Assembly: GCA_025360845.1 (NCBI GenBank)
Contig: JANYBJ010000139.1
Location: 1 to 45,481, forward strand
Length of the DNA stretch: 45,481 nt
Direction of reading: 5' to 3'
Source of the DNA: a bacterium
GTDB taxonomy: Bacteria > Verrucomicrobiota > Kiritimatiellia > RFP12 > UBA1067
Shown in pieces: positions 18,201-26,852 of this stretch (position 1 is its first letter; every line of letters begins with the position of its first letter). A model generated the notes under the pieces. That model was not told the origin of the DNA and searched no databases. It saw nothing but the letters and a program-made list of their open reading frames with translations. The position numbers were made by a program, and so were the translations under genes.

Positions 18201-19125
18201 GCAGGCGCTTATAGATGTCCTTCAGCGCATCCTCCTCCGAGTGGATGCCGGACTTCGCGTCCTCGCGCAGCGTCTTGATCAGCGTGCCTTCGTCGACGGA
18301 AACGTCGACCACGTCCATCTTGTCGAACCCGGCCGCGGCGACCTGCTCGAGCAGCGCCGGGGTGATGGGGTCATAACGGCGCGCCAGCACAGCCTGCGAC
18401 TCGACGTCGATCAGATCGTCCTTCATGACAAGCATCTCGAGCGAATCCGCCGTGTGGTGGCCCTTCACCGGGAGGGATTTGAAGGTGTAGTAAAGCTTCA
18501 GGATATCCTCATCCGTACCGTAACCGAGCGCGCGGAGGAAGGTGGTCGCATAGAACTTGCGGCGGCGGCGGCGGCGGTCCATGTAGACCCACATGATGTC
18601 GCTGGAGTCGAACTGTATCTCGATCCACGAACCGCGGTCCGGGATCAGGCGCACCGAGAAGAGCGTCTGGCCGTTGGGGTGCTGGGCTTTCTCGGAACAG
18701 ATGCCGGGTGAACGGTGCAACTGCGAGACGATCACGCGCTCGGCGCCGTTGATCACGAACGCGCCGTCGCGGGTCATCAGCGGGATCTCGCCCATGTAGA
18801 CGTCCTCTTCACGGATCTCGTCGCCGTCTTTCAGGCGGAACGTCGCGTGCAGAGGAGCGGCGAAGGTGCTGCCGTCGGCCAGGGCGGCCAAGGCGTCCAT
18901 CTTCGGCTCGCCCAGCTCGTACTTGACGAAATCGAGCGTGTACCGGCCATCGTAGCTGTCGATGGGGAAGACTTCGCGGAAGATGGCTTGGAGCCCCTTC
19001 TCTTCGCGCTTGCCGGGGGCCGAGTCCAGTTGCAGAAAATCTTGATACGACTTCGTCTGAATCTCGATCAGATCGGGCGGCTGAATAACGGCTTTCAGCT
19101 TGCCAAAAACTTTACGTTCAACCAT
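15268..19125 (-). CDS. rpoB: DNA-directed RNA polymerase subunit beta
   Basis: 1285 residues. Start 19125 ([10 protein letters not shown]) follows AGGTAGG. The rifampicin-binding region at about residues 446-478 ([21 protein letters not shown], then LSALGPGG) has the sensitive-type Asp, His and Ser at the positions most often mutated in resistance, so rifampicin sensitivity is expected. Downstream, the active-site Lys region is within GHKG-type sequence ([14 protein letters not shown]), and the C-terminal clamp ([17 protein letters not shown]) is intact. A run of six Arg (DRRRRRRKF) near residue 185 is distinctive. It is preceded by a 337-base gap containing hairpins, which may allow rpoBC to be set at a lower level than the ribosomal proteins upstream. 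Confidence 0.99.
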   Translation of the reverse strand: MVERKVFGKLKAVIQPPDLIEIQTKSYQDFLQLDSAPGKREEKGLQAIFREVFPIDSYDGRYTLDFVKYELGEPKMDALAALADGSTFAAPLHATFRLKDGDEIREEDVYMGEIPLMTRDGAFVINGAERVIVSQLHRSPGICSEKAQHPNGQTLFSVRLIPDRGSWIEIQFDSSDIMWVYMDRRRRRRKFYATTFLRALGYGTDEDILKLYYTFKSLPVKGHHTADSLEMLVMKDDLIDVESQAVLARRYDPITPALLEQVAAAGFDKMDVVDVSVDEGTLIKTLREDAKSGIHSEEDALKDIYKRLRPGDPATSSNAKTLLKRLFFEPRRYDLGKVGRHKINQKLGLVGKVADDLRTLHESGVDVIEAIRLLLRIYVGQDQVDDIDHLGSRRIRTAGELLENQCRVGLARTERLIRERMTLFDPASGVLAPARLVNSKSLSAVVQDFFGRSQLSQFMDQTNPLSGLAHKRRLSALGPGGLSRERAGFEVLDVHSSHYGRICPIETPEGPNIGLISSLGIYARINAFGFIESPYRLVRNGKVTHEVHYLSADKEETFIIAQANSELKSDGSFVAERVTCRYKTEFEDVERSRVQYMDVSPMQVVSIAAGLIPFLEHDDANRALMGANMMRQAVPLLKAERPYVATGLELVAASDSCVTVLADGDGVVAYVSATEIIVTPDGKMPSGKAKKSENAKGIYRYALQKFRRCNAGTCFNQKPIIKAGQAVKKGQVLADGPATHQGELALGKNLQVAFMPWTGYNFEDAILVSEKVVRDDVFTSIHIQDFEVGARDTKLGPEEITRDIPNVGEDALKNLGTDGVVRVGAEVRPGDILVGKITPKSETELAPEERLLRAIFGEKAADVRDTSLTVPSGVYGIVMDIKVTSQQEARRPFLSLAASPEEKKEIRDVEEERKKKQAALEEELTTALSNILLGEKIPLDVLDVETGEIIIPANRKITKTLLSRLAKSHDHIQIENSPVQQKIEEIINVFRPKFAELTEQGGSGDFGAELDGIIDEGGVIKQVRVYIAEKKNLSVGDKLAGRHGNKGVVAKIVPDCDMPFLPDGTPVDIVLNPLGVPSRMNLGQLFETYLGMACKVLGFYAATPVFDGAKEEEIDQLLRQARKAQEKEIGGNAWVCEDGKTVLYDGRTGDPFDQRVVVGQIYMLKLHHLVTDKIHARATGPYSLVTQQPLGGKAQYGGQRMGEMEVWALEAYGVAYALQELLTVKSDDVGGRTRIYEAIVKGQNTLDAGMPESFSVLMHELRGLCLDMKLLGGETAAPAAEFSRI

Positions 19126-19462
19126 TGCCTACCTCAGGTTGGAGTGTTATAAAAATGCTACCCAAGTGAAGACCCCGCACATCAGAGCTTGCGCCCTGCT
19201 GCCCGCCGACTGTTCTGACGCGATGTTCTGGCAACCGGTTATGAATGGAAGTGTGGTAAGCGGCCACTTGTTTAACTGATTCACACTTCGGTTGACACAC
19301 GCATCAACAAACGCTCGGGTGCGTTCCGTCTCTCTTCTGGTAACTGTGAAACGCGATGACCCTTCGGGCTTCTCCGTCGCGAGGCGCAAGCGCCTGTTCA
19401 CGGAAAGTAAGGACTGCCCGGGTCATCACTCGGGCAGTCCCCACTTTGAAAGTCAATGAAGT
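19126..19462 (-). other. rplL-rpoB intergenic region
   Basis: 337 bases without a gene inside the operon. Contents on the minus strand: the strong hairpin at 19411-19440, a tight 6-bp hairpin AGGCGC/GCGCCT at 19382-19395, and an AT-rich stretch with TTTTATAAC just before rpoB that could hold a weak internal promoter, though no good -35 is present. E. coli has an attenuator and an RNase III site at the same place, so regulation of rpoBC by partial termination or cleavage is plausible. Confidence 0.6.
19411..19440 (-). promoter_or_regulatory. attenuator-like hairpin between rplL and rpoB
   Basis: GGACTGCCCG and CGGGCAGTCC form a perfect 10-bp stem with a 10-base loop, 22 bases after the rplL stop. 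Only a short mixed T-stretch (TTACTTT) follows, so partial termination is more likely than complete termination; an RNA-processing site is the alternative. Confidence 0.6.
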
Positions 19463-19831
19463 TTACTTCACTTCGACTTTGGCGCCAGCCTTCTCGAGAA
19501 CGTCCTTCAGCTTGGCGGCCTCTTCCTTGTTGACGCCCTGCTTCACCGGTTTCGGAGCGCCTTCAACCAGGTCCTTGGCATCCTTCAGCCCGAGACCCGT
19601 GATCGTGCGGACTTCCTTGATGACGCCGATCTTGTTGGCGCCGAAATCAGTCAGGATCACGTCGAACTCGGTCTTCTCTTCGACCACAGCGGCGGCGGCG
19701 GCCGGAGCGGCGGCGGCGGCCACGGGAGCGGCGGCGGTGACGCCCCACTTCTCTTCCAGCGCCTTGACCAGCTTGGAGATCTCGAGCACCGAAAGGTTGC
19801 TCAGAAAATCGATCACTTCTTCGTTTGTCAT
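19463..19831 (-). CDS. rplL: 50S ribosomal protein L7/L12
   Basis: 122 residues. Start 19831 ([30 protein letters not shown]) follows AGAGGAAAG; an upstream in-frame ATG at 19864 is inside the leader hairpin region and is rejected. N-terminal dimerisation domain (1-30), Ala/Pro/Val hinge (about 43-62) and the globular C-terminal domain ([21 protein letters not shown], then [19 protein letters not shown]) that contacts elongation factors. The Ala-rich hinge is typical. It stands in the usual rplJ-rplL order, followed by a hairpin. Confidence 0.98.
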   Translation of the reverse strand: MTNEEVIDFLSNLSVLEISKLVKALEEKWGVTAAAPVAAAAAPAAAAAVVEEKTEFDVILTDFGANKIGVIKEVRTITGLGLKDAKDLVEGAPKPVKQGVNKEEAAKLKDVLEKAGAKVEVK

Positions 19832-19856
19832 GTTTCTTTCCTCTTTCTCTGTGCAA

Positions 19857-19880
19857 CCGCACACGTCATTTCGCGTGCGG
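19857..19880 (-). promoter_or_regulatory. hairpin in front of rplL
   Basis: In the RNA, CCGCACGCG pairs with CGTGTGCGG (9 bp including one G-U) around the loop AAATGA, ending 25 bases before the rplL start. There is no T-tract. rplJ and rplL are separated by 153 bases, so the hairpin may be a processing site or help set the higher output of L7/L12. Confidence 0.5.
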
Positions 19881-19984
19881 GGTTCCCGCAGGTGCCACCG
19901 CTCATGAAGCGGCCGGCGGCGTTTTCACGTCCTGGGGCACCGGCACCCGCCGGCAGCCCGCACCACGCGGTTTTTACGACACTG

Positions 19985-20509
19985 TTATGCCGCAGATCCG
20001 TTTTTCTTCTCCTCGTACGCCTTGAGGGCGTAGAGAGCGTTAAGCAGCGGCGCGTTGAGCACGCGCACCAGGCTCGTCGCCGGCGCCAAGAGCGTGCCCA
20101 GCAACATGCCGCGCATCGCGTCCTTCGACGGCAGCTTCGAGAGCGCTGCGACGTCCGCAGCGCTCAGCGTCGCGGACTCGAGGCTGGCGCCCTTGATCAC
20201 GGCCTTGTCGTTCTTCTTCACGAACTCGACCAGCGCCTTCGCCACTTCCGTCACATCGCCCGTACCGGTGACCATCGCGGTCGGGCCGGTCAACATCGAA
20301 GAGATGTCCGCCCAGCCCATATCCTTCGCGATCTTACCGAGGTAGGTGTTCTTCACCACCATGGCACGCGCGTTGTGCTTGTCGAGTTCCTGACGCAGCG
20401 TCGTCAGTTGTGTCACTTTCAGGCCGCCGTAGTTCAGTACGAAACAGAAGTCAGACGCTTTGACGCGCTCGATGACCTCGTTCAAAATGGAAATTTTTTC
20501 GGTTCTCAT
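19985..20509 (-). CDS. rplJ: 50S ribosomal protein L10
   Basis: 174 residues. The N-terminal globular domain ([29 protein letters not shown], then [20 protein letters not shown]) is that of L10, which anchors the L7/L12 dimers on the stalk base. [22 protein letters not shown] is the conserved central block and the C-terminal helix ([14 protein letters not shown]) binds L7/L12. Only 17 bases separate it from rplA, so the long L10-binding leader seen in E. coli is absent here and autogenous control, if any, must act elsewhere. GGGAGACGG precedes the start. Confidence 0.98.
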   Translation of the reverse strand: MRTEKISILNEVIERVKASDFCFVLNYGGLKVTQLTTLRQELDKHNARAMVVKNTYLGKIAKDMGWADISSMLTGPTAMVTGTGDVTEVAKALVEFVKKNDKAVIKGASLESATLSAADVAALSKLPSKDAMRGMLLGTLLAPATSLVRVLNAPLLNALYALKAYEEKKNGSAA

Positions 20510-20526
20510 TTCATCCGTCTCCCGTG

Positions 20527-21219
20527 TTATTCAGCAGACTCTTTGATCAGGACGCGCACGCCCACACCCATCGTGGAGCAGACCGTCAGGGAGCGGACGA
20601 ACGTGCCCTTGGCACCCGCAGGCCGCTCAGCCTTGACCGCGTCAACGATGACGTGGATATTGCCGATCAGTTTGTCGGCGTCAAAGCTGCGCTTGCCGCA
20701 CAACACGCAGACGTTACCGGAACGATCCATACGGAAATCGACCTTGCCGCCCTTCGCGGCCTTGACGGCCGCCGCCGTGTCGTCCGTCACCGTTCCCGTC
20801 TTCGGGTTCGGCATCAGGCCACGCGGGCCGAGCACACGGGCGATCTTGCGCACTTCCTTCATCGCGTCGGTGGTCGCGATCGCCACGTCGAAGTCCGTCC
20901 AGCCGTTCTTGACTTTTTCGATCAGGTCTTCGTACCCGACCTCATCCGCACCGGCCGCCTTCGCGTCGTCGGCGTGGCTGCCCGCCGCGAACACGATCAC
21001 GCGGACCTTCTTGCCCGACCCGTGCGGGAGGTTGACCGTACCGCGGACTGTCTGGTCCGACTTCTTGATGTCCACGCCGAGCCGCATTGCGACCTCGACC
21101 GTCTCGTCAAACTTTGCGCCCGCGTTCGCCTTCACAAAAGCGATCGCCTCTTCCAAGCTCACAGGTCCTGTAGGGGCCTTTTTCTGGGCGTCGATATACC
21201 GTTTGCCATGTCTTGCCAT
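20527..21219 (-). CDS. rplA: 50S ribosomal protein L1
   Basis: 230 residues, normal length. The L1 signature is clear: [31 protein letters not shown], the [20 protein letters not shown] stretch with [15 protein letters not shown], and the C-terminal SMGVGVRV-type end ([11 protein letters not shown]). L1 forms the mobile stalk next to the E site and in many bacteria represses the L11-L1 mRNA. The gap to rplK is 17 bases. Confidence 0.98.
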   Translation of the reverse strand: MARHGKRYIDAQKKAPTGPVSLEEAIAFVKANAGAKFDETVEVAMRLGVDIKKSDQTVRGTVNLPHGSGKKVRVIVFAAGSHADDAKAAGADEVGYEDLIEKVKNGWTDFDVAIATTDAMKEVRKIARVLGPRGLMPNPKTGTVTDDTAAAVKAAKGGKVDFRMDRSGNVCVLCGKRSFDADKLIGNIHVIVDAVKAERPAGAKGTFVRSLTVCSTMGVGVRVLIKESAE

Positions 21220-21236
21220 GATTCGTGTCCCCTTGA

Positions 21237-21662
21237 TTAATCAACAACCTCGATACCCATGTTGCGCGCGGTACCTTCGATCATCCGCATCGCGGCCTCT
21301 TCGTTCGACGCGTTCAGGTCCGCCTTCTTGATCTGGACGATCTTGCGGAGCTGCTCGCGCGTCACCTTGCCGACCTTGTCGCGGTTGGGAACGCCGGAAC
21401 CCTTGGCCAGCCCCGCCTCTTTCTTCAGCAGCGCGGAAGCCGGGGGGCTCTTGAAAATGAGGGAGAAACTGCGGTCCGCATACACCGTGATCACCACGGG
21501 GATAATCAGACCCGCCTTGTCTTGTGTCTTGGCGTTGAATTCTTTGCAGAACGCCATGATGTTAACACCCTGTGAACCCAACGCGGGGCCCACGGGCGGT
21601 GCAGGATTCGCCGCGCCGGCGGGAATCTGCAATTTCACGATACCCGTGACTTTCTTCGCCAT
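21237..21662 (-). CDS. rplK: 50S ribosomal protein L11
   Basis: 141 residues. Start 21662 ([20 protein letters not shown]) matches the family start and has AGGTG upstream; a longer frame from 21746 runs through leader sequence. The N-terminal domain contains [23 protein letters not shown], the thiostrepton and RelA-related region, and the C-terminal RNA-binding domain ends [12 protein letters not shown] 109-base gap separates it from nusG and contains the palindrome CGCGCATGCGCG; an L1-binding leader could lie there, but I cannot identify one. Confidence 0.98.
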   Translation of the reverse strand: MAKKVTGIVKLQIPAGAANPAPPVGPALGSQGVNIMAFCKEFNAKTQDKAGLIIPVVITVYADRSFSLIFKSPPASALLKKEAGLAKGSGVPNRDKVGKVTREQLRKIVQIKKADLNASNEEAAMRMIEGTARNMGIEVVD

Positions 21663-21771
21663 GATCGCACCTACTTGTCTGTCGTGACCCTCCCGGCATC
21701 CCCACCGGTACAAACGAGCCACCGTTGACGAACTGCCGCCGCGCATGCGCGACGGTTCCTAAGCCTGCCTG

Positions 21772-22335
21772 CTACGCGTTCTCGTCGACCGCGCGCTCGA
21801 CCTGCCAGTACTCCAGTTCCACCGGGGCGGAACGCCCGAAGATCGCAACAGAGACCTTCAGCTTGCCCCGATCGGGATCCACTTCATCGACCGTGCCGTT
21901 GAAACTCATGAACGGCCCGTCGGTGATCTTGACCGTCTCGCCCGGCTCAAACTGAACCTTGGGCTTAACCTTTTCCTTCTTCTCGGCCACCTGGTTGATA
22001 ATCGCGTCCACCTCGGCCGTCGAAAGCGGCATCGGGCGCTCGCCCCCGATGAAACCGATCACGCCCGACGTTTCCTTAAGAAACCGCCAGGTCGGCTCAA
22101 CCAAATTGCGTCCTTCATCATAGAGGACAAGATTGATCAGCACATAGCCGGGGAAAAACTTGCGCGTCACGGTCGTCTTCACGCCGTTTTTGACCTCGGA
22201 GACCTTCTCGGTGGGGATCACGACCTCGCCAATGTACTCCCCCATCTCCTCGATCCGTATCCGCGCCTCGATCGAACGTTTGACCTTCTGCTCCTGACCG
22301 GTCAACGTGTGCAAAACAAACCATTGCTTCGTCAT
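21772..22335 (-). CDS. nusG: transcription termination/antitermination protein NusG
   Basis: 187 residues. The ATG at 22335 lies 7 bases after GGGGA; an in-frame TTG two codons earlier is less likely. N-terminal NGN domain: [21 protein letters not shown], with [14 protein letters not shown] strand ([15 protein letters not shown]) and a loop before PMPLS. C-terminal KOW domain: [33 protein letters not shown]. NusG binds the beta' clamp, suppresses pausing and links RNA polymerase to Rho or S10. The gene order secE-nusG-rplK is the ancestral one. Confidence 0.98.
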   Translation of the reverse strand: MTKQWFVLHTLTGQEQKVKRSIEARIRIEEMGEYIGEVVIPTEKVSEVKNGVKTTVTRKFFPGYVLINLVLYDEGRNLVEPTWRFLKETSGVIGFIGGERPMPLSTAEVDAIINQVAEKKEKVKPKVQFEPGETVKITDGPFMSFNGTVDEVDPDRGKLKVSVAIFGRSAPVELEYWQVERAVDENA

Positions 22336-22351
22336 GGTCAAATCCCCGCTT

Positions 22352-22555
22352 TCACGTGTGGATGAGCCGCAGGAAGAATTGGATCACCTTGTCGCAACAC
22401 AGCACAACCACGGCAAGAATCACGATAAATGAGATCACCACGACGGTCGAGTCCACCAGTTCCTGACGGTCCGGCCAGGCAATCTTCTTGAACTCAACCC
22501 CGACCTCGCCCAGATACGCTCCGAAACTCTGGAAGACTTGTTTCACGTTACTCAT
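22352..22555 (-). CDS. secE: preprotein translocase subunit SecE
   Basis: 67 residues, the short single-span form. The amphipathic N-terminal helix carries the conserved EFKKIAWPDRQELVDST motif, followed by one transmembrane helix (VVVISFIVILAVVVLCCDKVI). SecE clamps the SecY channel in the inner membrane. It is 16 bases upstream of nusG. Two Cys at the end of the membrane helix are an unremarkable variation. A 10-base direct repeat, CCGCGGTTAA, lies in the gap to the tRNA gene (22577-22586 and 22632-22641). Confidence 0.95.
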   Translation of the reverse strand: MSNVKQVFQSFGAYLGEVGVEFKKIAWPDRQELVDSTVVVISFIVILAVVVLCCDKVIQFFLRLIHT

Positions 22556-22644
22556 GTCTAAGACCCTTCGGTCATTCCGCGGTTAAAATGCGAAAACCTG
22601 CAACCATCCCTTTTCGGAACAGCGACAGATGCCGCGGTTAATAC

Positions 22645-22720
22645 TGGCAGGCCAGGAGGGAATCGAACCCCCAACCTTCGGTTTTGGAGACCGACGCTCT
22701 GCCAATTGAGCTACTGGCCT
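22645..22720 (-). tRNA. tRNA-Trp (anticodon CCA)
   Basis: 76 bases including an encoded 3' CCA. The acceptor stem AGGCCAG pairs fully with CTGGCCT, the D-loop has the AGCTCAATTGGCAGAGC pattern, the anticodon loop is CTCCAAA, and the T-loop is GGTTCGATTCC. It lies between rpmG and secE, as in many bacteria. Confidence 0.97.
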
Positions 22721-22734
22721 AAAGTGTGTTGGTC

Positions 22735-22887
22735 CTACTTCGCTTCCCGGTGCAACGTGCGCTTCCGCTCCGTCGGGCAGAACTTCTTCTGCTCTAAACG
22801 GTTCGTCATCGTACGCTTGTTCCGCGTCGTCGTGTAGTTGCGGCGCTTGCACTCGGTGCAGGCCATAATCGCTAATTCTCTGGGCAT
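22735..22887 (-). CDS. rpmG: 50S ribosomal protein L33
   Basis: 50 residues: [20 protein letters not shown], then the TRNKRT and [20 protein letters not shown] blocks, the L33 pattern. Start 22887 has GAGG 5 bases upstream; a start at the internal Met8 would remove family sequence. L33 sits near the E site. Zinc-type L33 has two CxxC pairs; here C10, C13 and C37 are present but the fourth ligand position is Glu40, an intermediate between zinc-binding and zinc-free forms. It lies between tuf and tRNA-Trp in the expected order. Confidence 0.95.
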   Translation of the reverse strand: MPRELAIMACTECKRRNYTTTRNKRTMTNRLEQKKFCPTERKRTLHREAK

Positions 22888-22918
22888 GTTCGCCTCGTTG
22901 CTTCGTGCTTCCGTGCCG

Positions 22919-22946
22919 CGGCCGGAGCGCTTAAACGCCCCGGCCG
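22919..22946 (-). promoter_or_regulatory. GC-rich hairpin between tuf and rpmG
   Basis: CGGCCGGGGCG and CGCTCCGGCCG form an 11-bp stem with one G-T wobble and a 6-base loop, starting 20 bases after the tuf stop. No T-tract follows, so it probably protects or processes the tuf mRNA end, or attenuates weakly, instead of terminating the operon. Confidence 0.5.
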
Positions 22947-22966
22947 GACACGCTCACAGGAAGCTC

Positions 22967-24175
22967 TTACTTGATAACTTTATCCACCGTGCCGGCGCCG
23001 ACCGTGCGACCGCCCTCACGAATGGCGAAACGCATCTTGTCTTCCAGCGCGACAGGCGAGATCAGCTTCACGGAGATCTCGATGTTGTCGCCCGGCATCA
23101 CCATTTCCACGCCTTCGGGCAACGTGATGTCGCCCGTGACGTCGGTCGTGCGGATGTAGAACTGAGGACGATATCCCTTGAAGAACGGCGTGTGGCGGCC
23201 GCCCTCTTCCTTGCTGAGGACGTACACCTTGCCGGTGAAATCGGTGTGCGGGGTGATGGAGCCGGGCTTGGCCAGAACCTGGCCGCGCTCGACATCCTCT
23301 TTCTTCGTGCTGCGGAGCAGGCACCCGATGTTGTCGCCCGCCTGGCCCTGGTCCAGCAGCTTGCGGAACATCTCGACGCCCGTGCAGACCGTCTTCGCGG
23401 TCGGACGCAGCCCGATGATTTCGATTTCCTCGCCCACCTTGACGATGCCGCGCTCGACACGTCCGGTCACCACGGTGCCACGGCCTTCGATCGAGAACAC
23501 GTCTTCGATCGGCATCAGGAAAGGCTTGTCCAACACGCGCTGCGGCTCGGGAATGTAGGTGTCCAGCGCCTCCATCAGCTTGGTGATGCAGCCGCAGGCG
23601 GGATCATCGACCTTGGCGGCCTTGGAGGCCGGCAGCGCGGAACCGCGCACGATCGGAATCTCGTCGCCCGGATACTCGTACTTGGAAAGCAGCTCGCGGA
23701 TTTCCATCTCGACGAGATCCAGCAGCTCGGCATCGTCGACCAGATCCACCTTGTTCAGAAAGACCACGATCGCCGGCACGCCGACCTGGCGGGCCAGAAG
23801 AATGTGCTCGCGGGTCTGGGGCATCGGGCCGTCAGCCGCGCTCACCACCACGATCGCGCCGTCCATCTGCGCGGCGCCGGTGATCATGTTCTTCACATAG
23901 TCGGCATGTCCGGGACAGTCGACGTGGGCATAGTGACGGTTCGCGGTGCCGTACTCGACGTGCGAGGTCGCGATCGTCAGGATCTTGGTCGGGTCGCGAC
24001 GACCCGCGGACTCGGAGGCCTTGGCCACCTGATCATAGCTGATCGGAGCGTTGAAACCCTTCAAGGCCTGAACGTTGGTAATCGCTGCGGTCAGCGTGGT
24101 TTTGCCATGATCGACGTGACCGATCGTGCCGACGTTGACGTGCGGCTTTACACGATTAAATGTCTCTTTCGCCAT
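22967..24175 (-). CDS. tuf: translation elongation factor Tu
   Basis: 402 residues. Start 24175 ([20 protein letters not shown]) is fixed by homology; the frame extends upstream only through tRNA sequence. GTPase motifs: P-loop GHVDHGKT (19-26), DCPGH (87-91), NKVD (141-144), then beta-barrel domains 2 and 3 ending [16 protein letters not shown]-Tu delivers aminoacyl-tRNA to the ribosome. Switch I is unusual: in place of the near-universal ARGITI the sequence reads [17 protein letters not shown] (59-75) with a longer approach, keeping the Thr (T67) that binds Mg but losing the Arg-Gly. I believe such forms occur in Verrucomicrobiota-like bacteria, though I cannot confirm this. It lies 47 bases behind tRNA-Thr. 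Confidence 0.98.
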   Translation of the reverse strand: MAKETFNRVKPHVNVGTIGHVDHGKTTLTAAITNVQALKGFNAPISYDQVAKASESAGRRDPTKILTIATSHVEYGTANRHYAHVDCPGHADYVKNMITGAAQMDGAIVVVSAADGPMPQTREHILLARQVGVPAIVVFLNKVDLVDDAELLDLVEMEIRELLSKYEYPGDEIPIVRGSALPASKAAKVDDPACGCITKLMEALDTYIPEPQRVLDKPFLMPIEDVFSIEGRGTVVTGRVERGIVKVGEEIEIIGLRPTAKTVCTGVEMFRKLLDQGQAGDNIGCLLRSTKKEDVERGQVLAKPGSITPHTDFTGKVYVLSKEEGGRHTPFFKGYRPQFYIRTTDVTGDITLPEGVEMVMPGDNIEISVKLISPVALEDKMRFAIREGGRTVGAGTVDKVIK

Positions 24176-24222
24176 TTTGGAATTCCTCCTGTGAGAGTTG
24201 ACAAAAAATCCATCGTCAAAGC

Positions 24223-24298
<76 letters not shown>

Positions 24299-24461
24299 AT
24301 CGTCCCTCACCCCCAACGGGGGCAAAGAACCCCTTACCCAATACGCCAAGCGGCTTCAAGGAAAAACCGCCAAGCAATCGTGCAGGAGTCCGTCAAACCT
24401 TGCCAATGTTCCGTTTCCCGCCTTTCCAAAACCGAGTTCTGGATAAAAAGAAAACTTGTTT

Positions 24462-24490
24462 AGAGTACCGAATGGACGCCCCGATGTCAA
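24462..24490 (-). promoter_or_regulatory. promoter of the tRNA-Thr - tuf - rpoC cluster
   Basis: Minus strand: perfect -35 TTGACA (24485-24490), 17-base spacer, -10 TACTCT (24462-24467). The predicted start is about 155 bases before tRNA-Thr; the leader contains a CCCCC/GGGGG hairpin at 24310-24322. It is the best sigma70-like site upstream of the cluster. Confidence 0.6.
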
Positions 24491-24558
24491 CCGCCCCGAT
24501 ATTTATTTTTTCGGGCCGGTCAGCGTGTCGATGCTTCACCCGCCCCAGATCATCACCC

Positions 24559-25764
24559 CTACCGGATTTGTATGACCGTCGCGTCGGGCGGACGTGCAAC
24601 CTTGAGCACAAGGGCGTGCGGGCCGTACTCGACGGACAACCCTTTCGGCAACGGTCCGCCGTTATAGGTGGCATCGAAACTGCCGTTGTCATCGCGCTGC
24701 TGGTAAGTCAGCAGCGTGTACGTGCCGTTCACCAGGCGGGTGCCATCGTTCTGAACGAGTGCCAACCTTGCGGCATTTCCGTATGCGTTCAACACATGGA
24801 TGTTCACCCGGGCAGGCCAGACCACCGAGCTGGCCGCGCGATTGTCGAGACGGATTTCCAACGTGGAGTCCGATTTGAAATCCAGATAAGACGATGCGTT
24901 TGTGAAAGTGAGCGTGCCGATACCGTTGTTCGTCGCCGGATCGCCCGGACGCAGGGTCGCCAATTCCGGAATATCGAACCGCCCGATGTCTTGGATCGTG
25001 CCGGTGCCGGCAAGGATGCCACCTCCCGAACTCACGTAGCCTTTGTAGATCGTGAAATTTGGATTATAAATGTCGTCTGTGGGCGTCAGAAGAAAGGTGC
25101 CGTTGACGATCAGCGTTCCGGATGCCAGCATGACATCACGGCAATGGCTGACGCCTCCGTAGATGACCGTACCTGAGGTCGGATAGACGCCATCTACCCT
25201 GATTGCGCCTTCAGAGCCGTTCAACACCTGAATGACGGCACCTTCGGCGGCATAAAAGTTCAACTCAGGCCGCGTGGAGGTGGCATTGGTCAGATGCGGA
25301 TGCAACACGATCATGCCTCCCAACGCCACAATTGATCCATATTGCTGTCCGATCGCTCCTATGGATCGGATCTCGTTTGTCCCTCCCTCGGACCTGATTG
25401 ACCCCCCATTACTTCCACCCGCGTCAAGCAAGGTCAATCCGTCACCCAGATCGAGCGTGTAATTTCCGTAACCTGCGAAGTAGAGTCGTTGCATTTGGCC
25501 CTGCGGCCTGCCTGTGACCACCGTGTTGGTGGTCGGGAACCAGCCGAAAGCCATATAACTCTCGTCGCTTACGGGCGGCGCAAAAATATCGTAGAGCCAA
25601 TTGCCGGGGTCGTTCCAGTTGTTTGTCCCTGCCGAACCCGCACCCGTCCAAACATACTCCTGCGCGGTCGCCGCTTGGGGCGACACATACCCACTCAACA
25701 CGAGCAGTGTGAGCGCCAGCAGCGGTTGCCGCCAGTTACTAATGATCCTCAACATATTCTTCAT
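24559..25764 (-). CDS. secreted passenger-like beta-structure protein
   Basis: 401 residues. Start 25764 follows GAGGACA; an earlier in-frame ATG at 25911 would add sequence overlapping the upstream gene. The signal peptide spans about residues 1-36 (hydrophobic core LLALTLLVLSGYV, cleavage near ATA-QE). The mature protein starts YVWTGAGSAGTNNWNDPGNW, a motif common at the start of bacterial beta-helix passengers, and later shows GILAGTGTIQDIG...LRPGD...GIGTLTF, which resembles the passenger-associated transport repeat. No autotransporter beta-barrel, PEP-CTERM or LPxTG anchor is present at the C-terminus (VARPPDATVIQIR), so secretion or surface attachment must use another route. It is the third gene of a co-oriented set with 25800 and 26852. 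Function unknown; adhesin or matrix component is a guess. Confidence 0.8.
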   Translation of the reverse strand: MKNMLRIISNWRQPLLALTLLVLSGYVSPQAATAQEYVWTGAGSAGTNNWNDPGNWLYDIFAPPVSDESYMAFGWFPTTNTVVTGRPQGQMQRLYFAGYGNYTLDLGDGLTLLDAGGSNGGSIRSEGGTNEIRSIGAIGQQYGSIVALGGMIVLHPHLTNATSTRPELNFYAAEGAVIQVLNGSEGAIRVDGVYPTSGTVIYGGVSHCRDVMLASGTLIVNGTFLLTPTDDIYNPNFTIYKGYVSSGGGILAGTGTIQDIGRFDIPELATLRPGDPATNNGIGTLTFTNASSYLDFKSDSTLEIRLDNRAASSVVWPARVNIHVLNAYGNAARLALVQNDGTRLVNGTYTLLTYQQRDDNGSFDATYNGGPLPKGLSVEYGPHALVLKVARPPDATVIQIR

Positions 25765-25799
25765 GTCATTGTCCTCAAAACAAGCGGCGTCTCCGTTTC

Positions 25800-26852
25800 T
25801 CACGGCCCGAAGACAGCTTTCGGGTCGAGCTTCCAAGCCTTCAGGTAGGCCTGGAGGTACATCTCGTCGGTCTTCTCTGCCTTTAAGCGGCGAAGATAGG
25901 AGAGCTTCCACGCATCAGCGTTCTTCTGTTCTTCCGGCGTAAGATCGCGTAAGGCGTACTGGGCATCCACGAGCAGGCTGCCGTCAAGTGTCCCGCTCAA
26001 AACGCCGGGCCGCGTGTGGCCTTCCTGCTCGTCTTTGAGCTGTTGTCGGCGTGTGCCCTCAATCAACGCCCACCTGAGCGCCTCCTCGCTGAACGCCTCT
26101 TGTGGCAAGCCAATCTCAACCTTGTCGCCGACGGCAGAATCACGAATACGGGCATAGTCGTGCGTTTCGAATCTCTGGCCGAACCAGTCAACGCTGCCCA
26201 CACGTCCCCGGAACATGGCTAGATCACAGCCGACCTTGTACTGCGCCTCGGCGATAGCATTGGGCGGGTTAGGGTGTGTCTTTCTCCACTGTCCCCAAAA
26301 ACATCTCTCTTCTGAGGTACATTCTGCCGGCGGTATCGTCAACGCCATGCTCTCCGCCAGTCGCACCTCGGCCGACTTCTGCCGTTCGTTGAAGACGGGC
26401 AGTTTGTGGTCCCCTAGCGGAATAGGAGGAAAGGATCGTCCGAATATGCCTGCCTGCGTGATGGATACCTCGTCTAGCCAGATAGGACGCCCTTTCCAGA
26501 AGCGTTCCGGGTCGAGCGATTGGCCCCACCAACTCGTCATCGCGGCAAGCCGCAGATCTCGGGTGTTTGCGTTGGTCGGCAGGTGTCCCAGCGCCTCCAG
26601 TTCCCGCCAACGTGCAAGCGCGGCGGGAGGCAGGTCAGGCGCTTTCACTTTCTTTCGAAGCCCTGTCGCTTGGATTCGGGAAACATGCCCCATGTTGGTA
26701 ATTGGCACCTGCGTAACAGAGGCAGCGGTTGGCTCGGGCCCCACGACGCCCATGTGGATGGCCGTCGCTTTAGTGCCGAACCGCCCCCAGGTCCAAAAAA
26801 ACGCAAGTGTCAAAACCAGAGCGAGCGCAACACCGAAAACTATTGTTTTCAT
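25800..26852 (-). CDS. membrane-anchored protein of unknown function
   Basis: 350 residues, not recognised. Start 26852 has GGAGA 6 bases upstream and its ATG overlaps the stop codon of the large upstream gene by one base (TGATG), so it is translationally coupled to it. An N-terminal hydrophobic segment (IVFGVALALVLTLAFFWTW) looks like an uncleaved anchor, placing the rest outside the cytoplasm. The remainder is rich in Trp, Arg and Glu with few Cys (CTSEERCFWGQW, VGCDLAMF) and ends in a helical, charged stretch (RRLKAEKTDEMYLQAYLKAWKLDP). I see no catalytic signature. Its tight coupling to the calcium-repeat protein suggests a shared job, such as a periplasmic chaperone or assembly factor, but that is only inference. 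Confidence 0.82.
   Translation of the reverse strand: MKTIVFGVALALVLTLAFFWTWGRFGTKATAIHMGVVGPEPTAASVTQVPITNMGHVSRIQATGLRKKVKAPDLPPAALARWRELEALGHLPTNANTRDLRLAAMTSWWGQSLDPERFWKGRPIWLDEVSITQAGIFGRSFPPIPLGDHKLPVFNERQKSAEVRLAESMALTIPPAECTSEERCFWGQWRKTHPNPPNAIAEAQYKVGCDLAMFRGRVGSVDWFGQRFETHDYARIRDSAVGDKVEIGLPQEAFSEEALRWALIEGTRRQQLKDEQEGHTRPGVLSGTLDGSLLVDAQYALRDLTPEEQKNADAWKLSYLRRLKAEKTDEMYLQAYLKAWKLDPKAVFGP

Noticed and set aside
13166..18711. Very long open frames on the plus strand opposite rpoC and rpoB (701 and 1120 codons)
   Set aside because: They are exactly antisense to unmistakable RNA polymerase genes, have Arg/His/Asp-rich low-information translations and no initiation signals; they result from high GC at third positions.
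24480..24555. Possible terminator behind the passenger-like gene (CCCGA and TCGGG around an AT-rich loop)
   Set aside because: The T/A run is in the loop, not after the stem, and the stem is short and bulged; the same stretch holds the tuf promoter.
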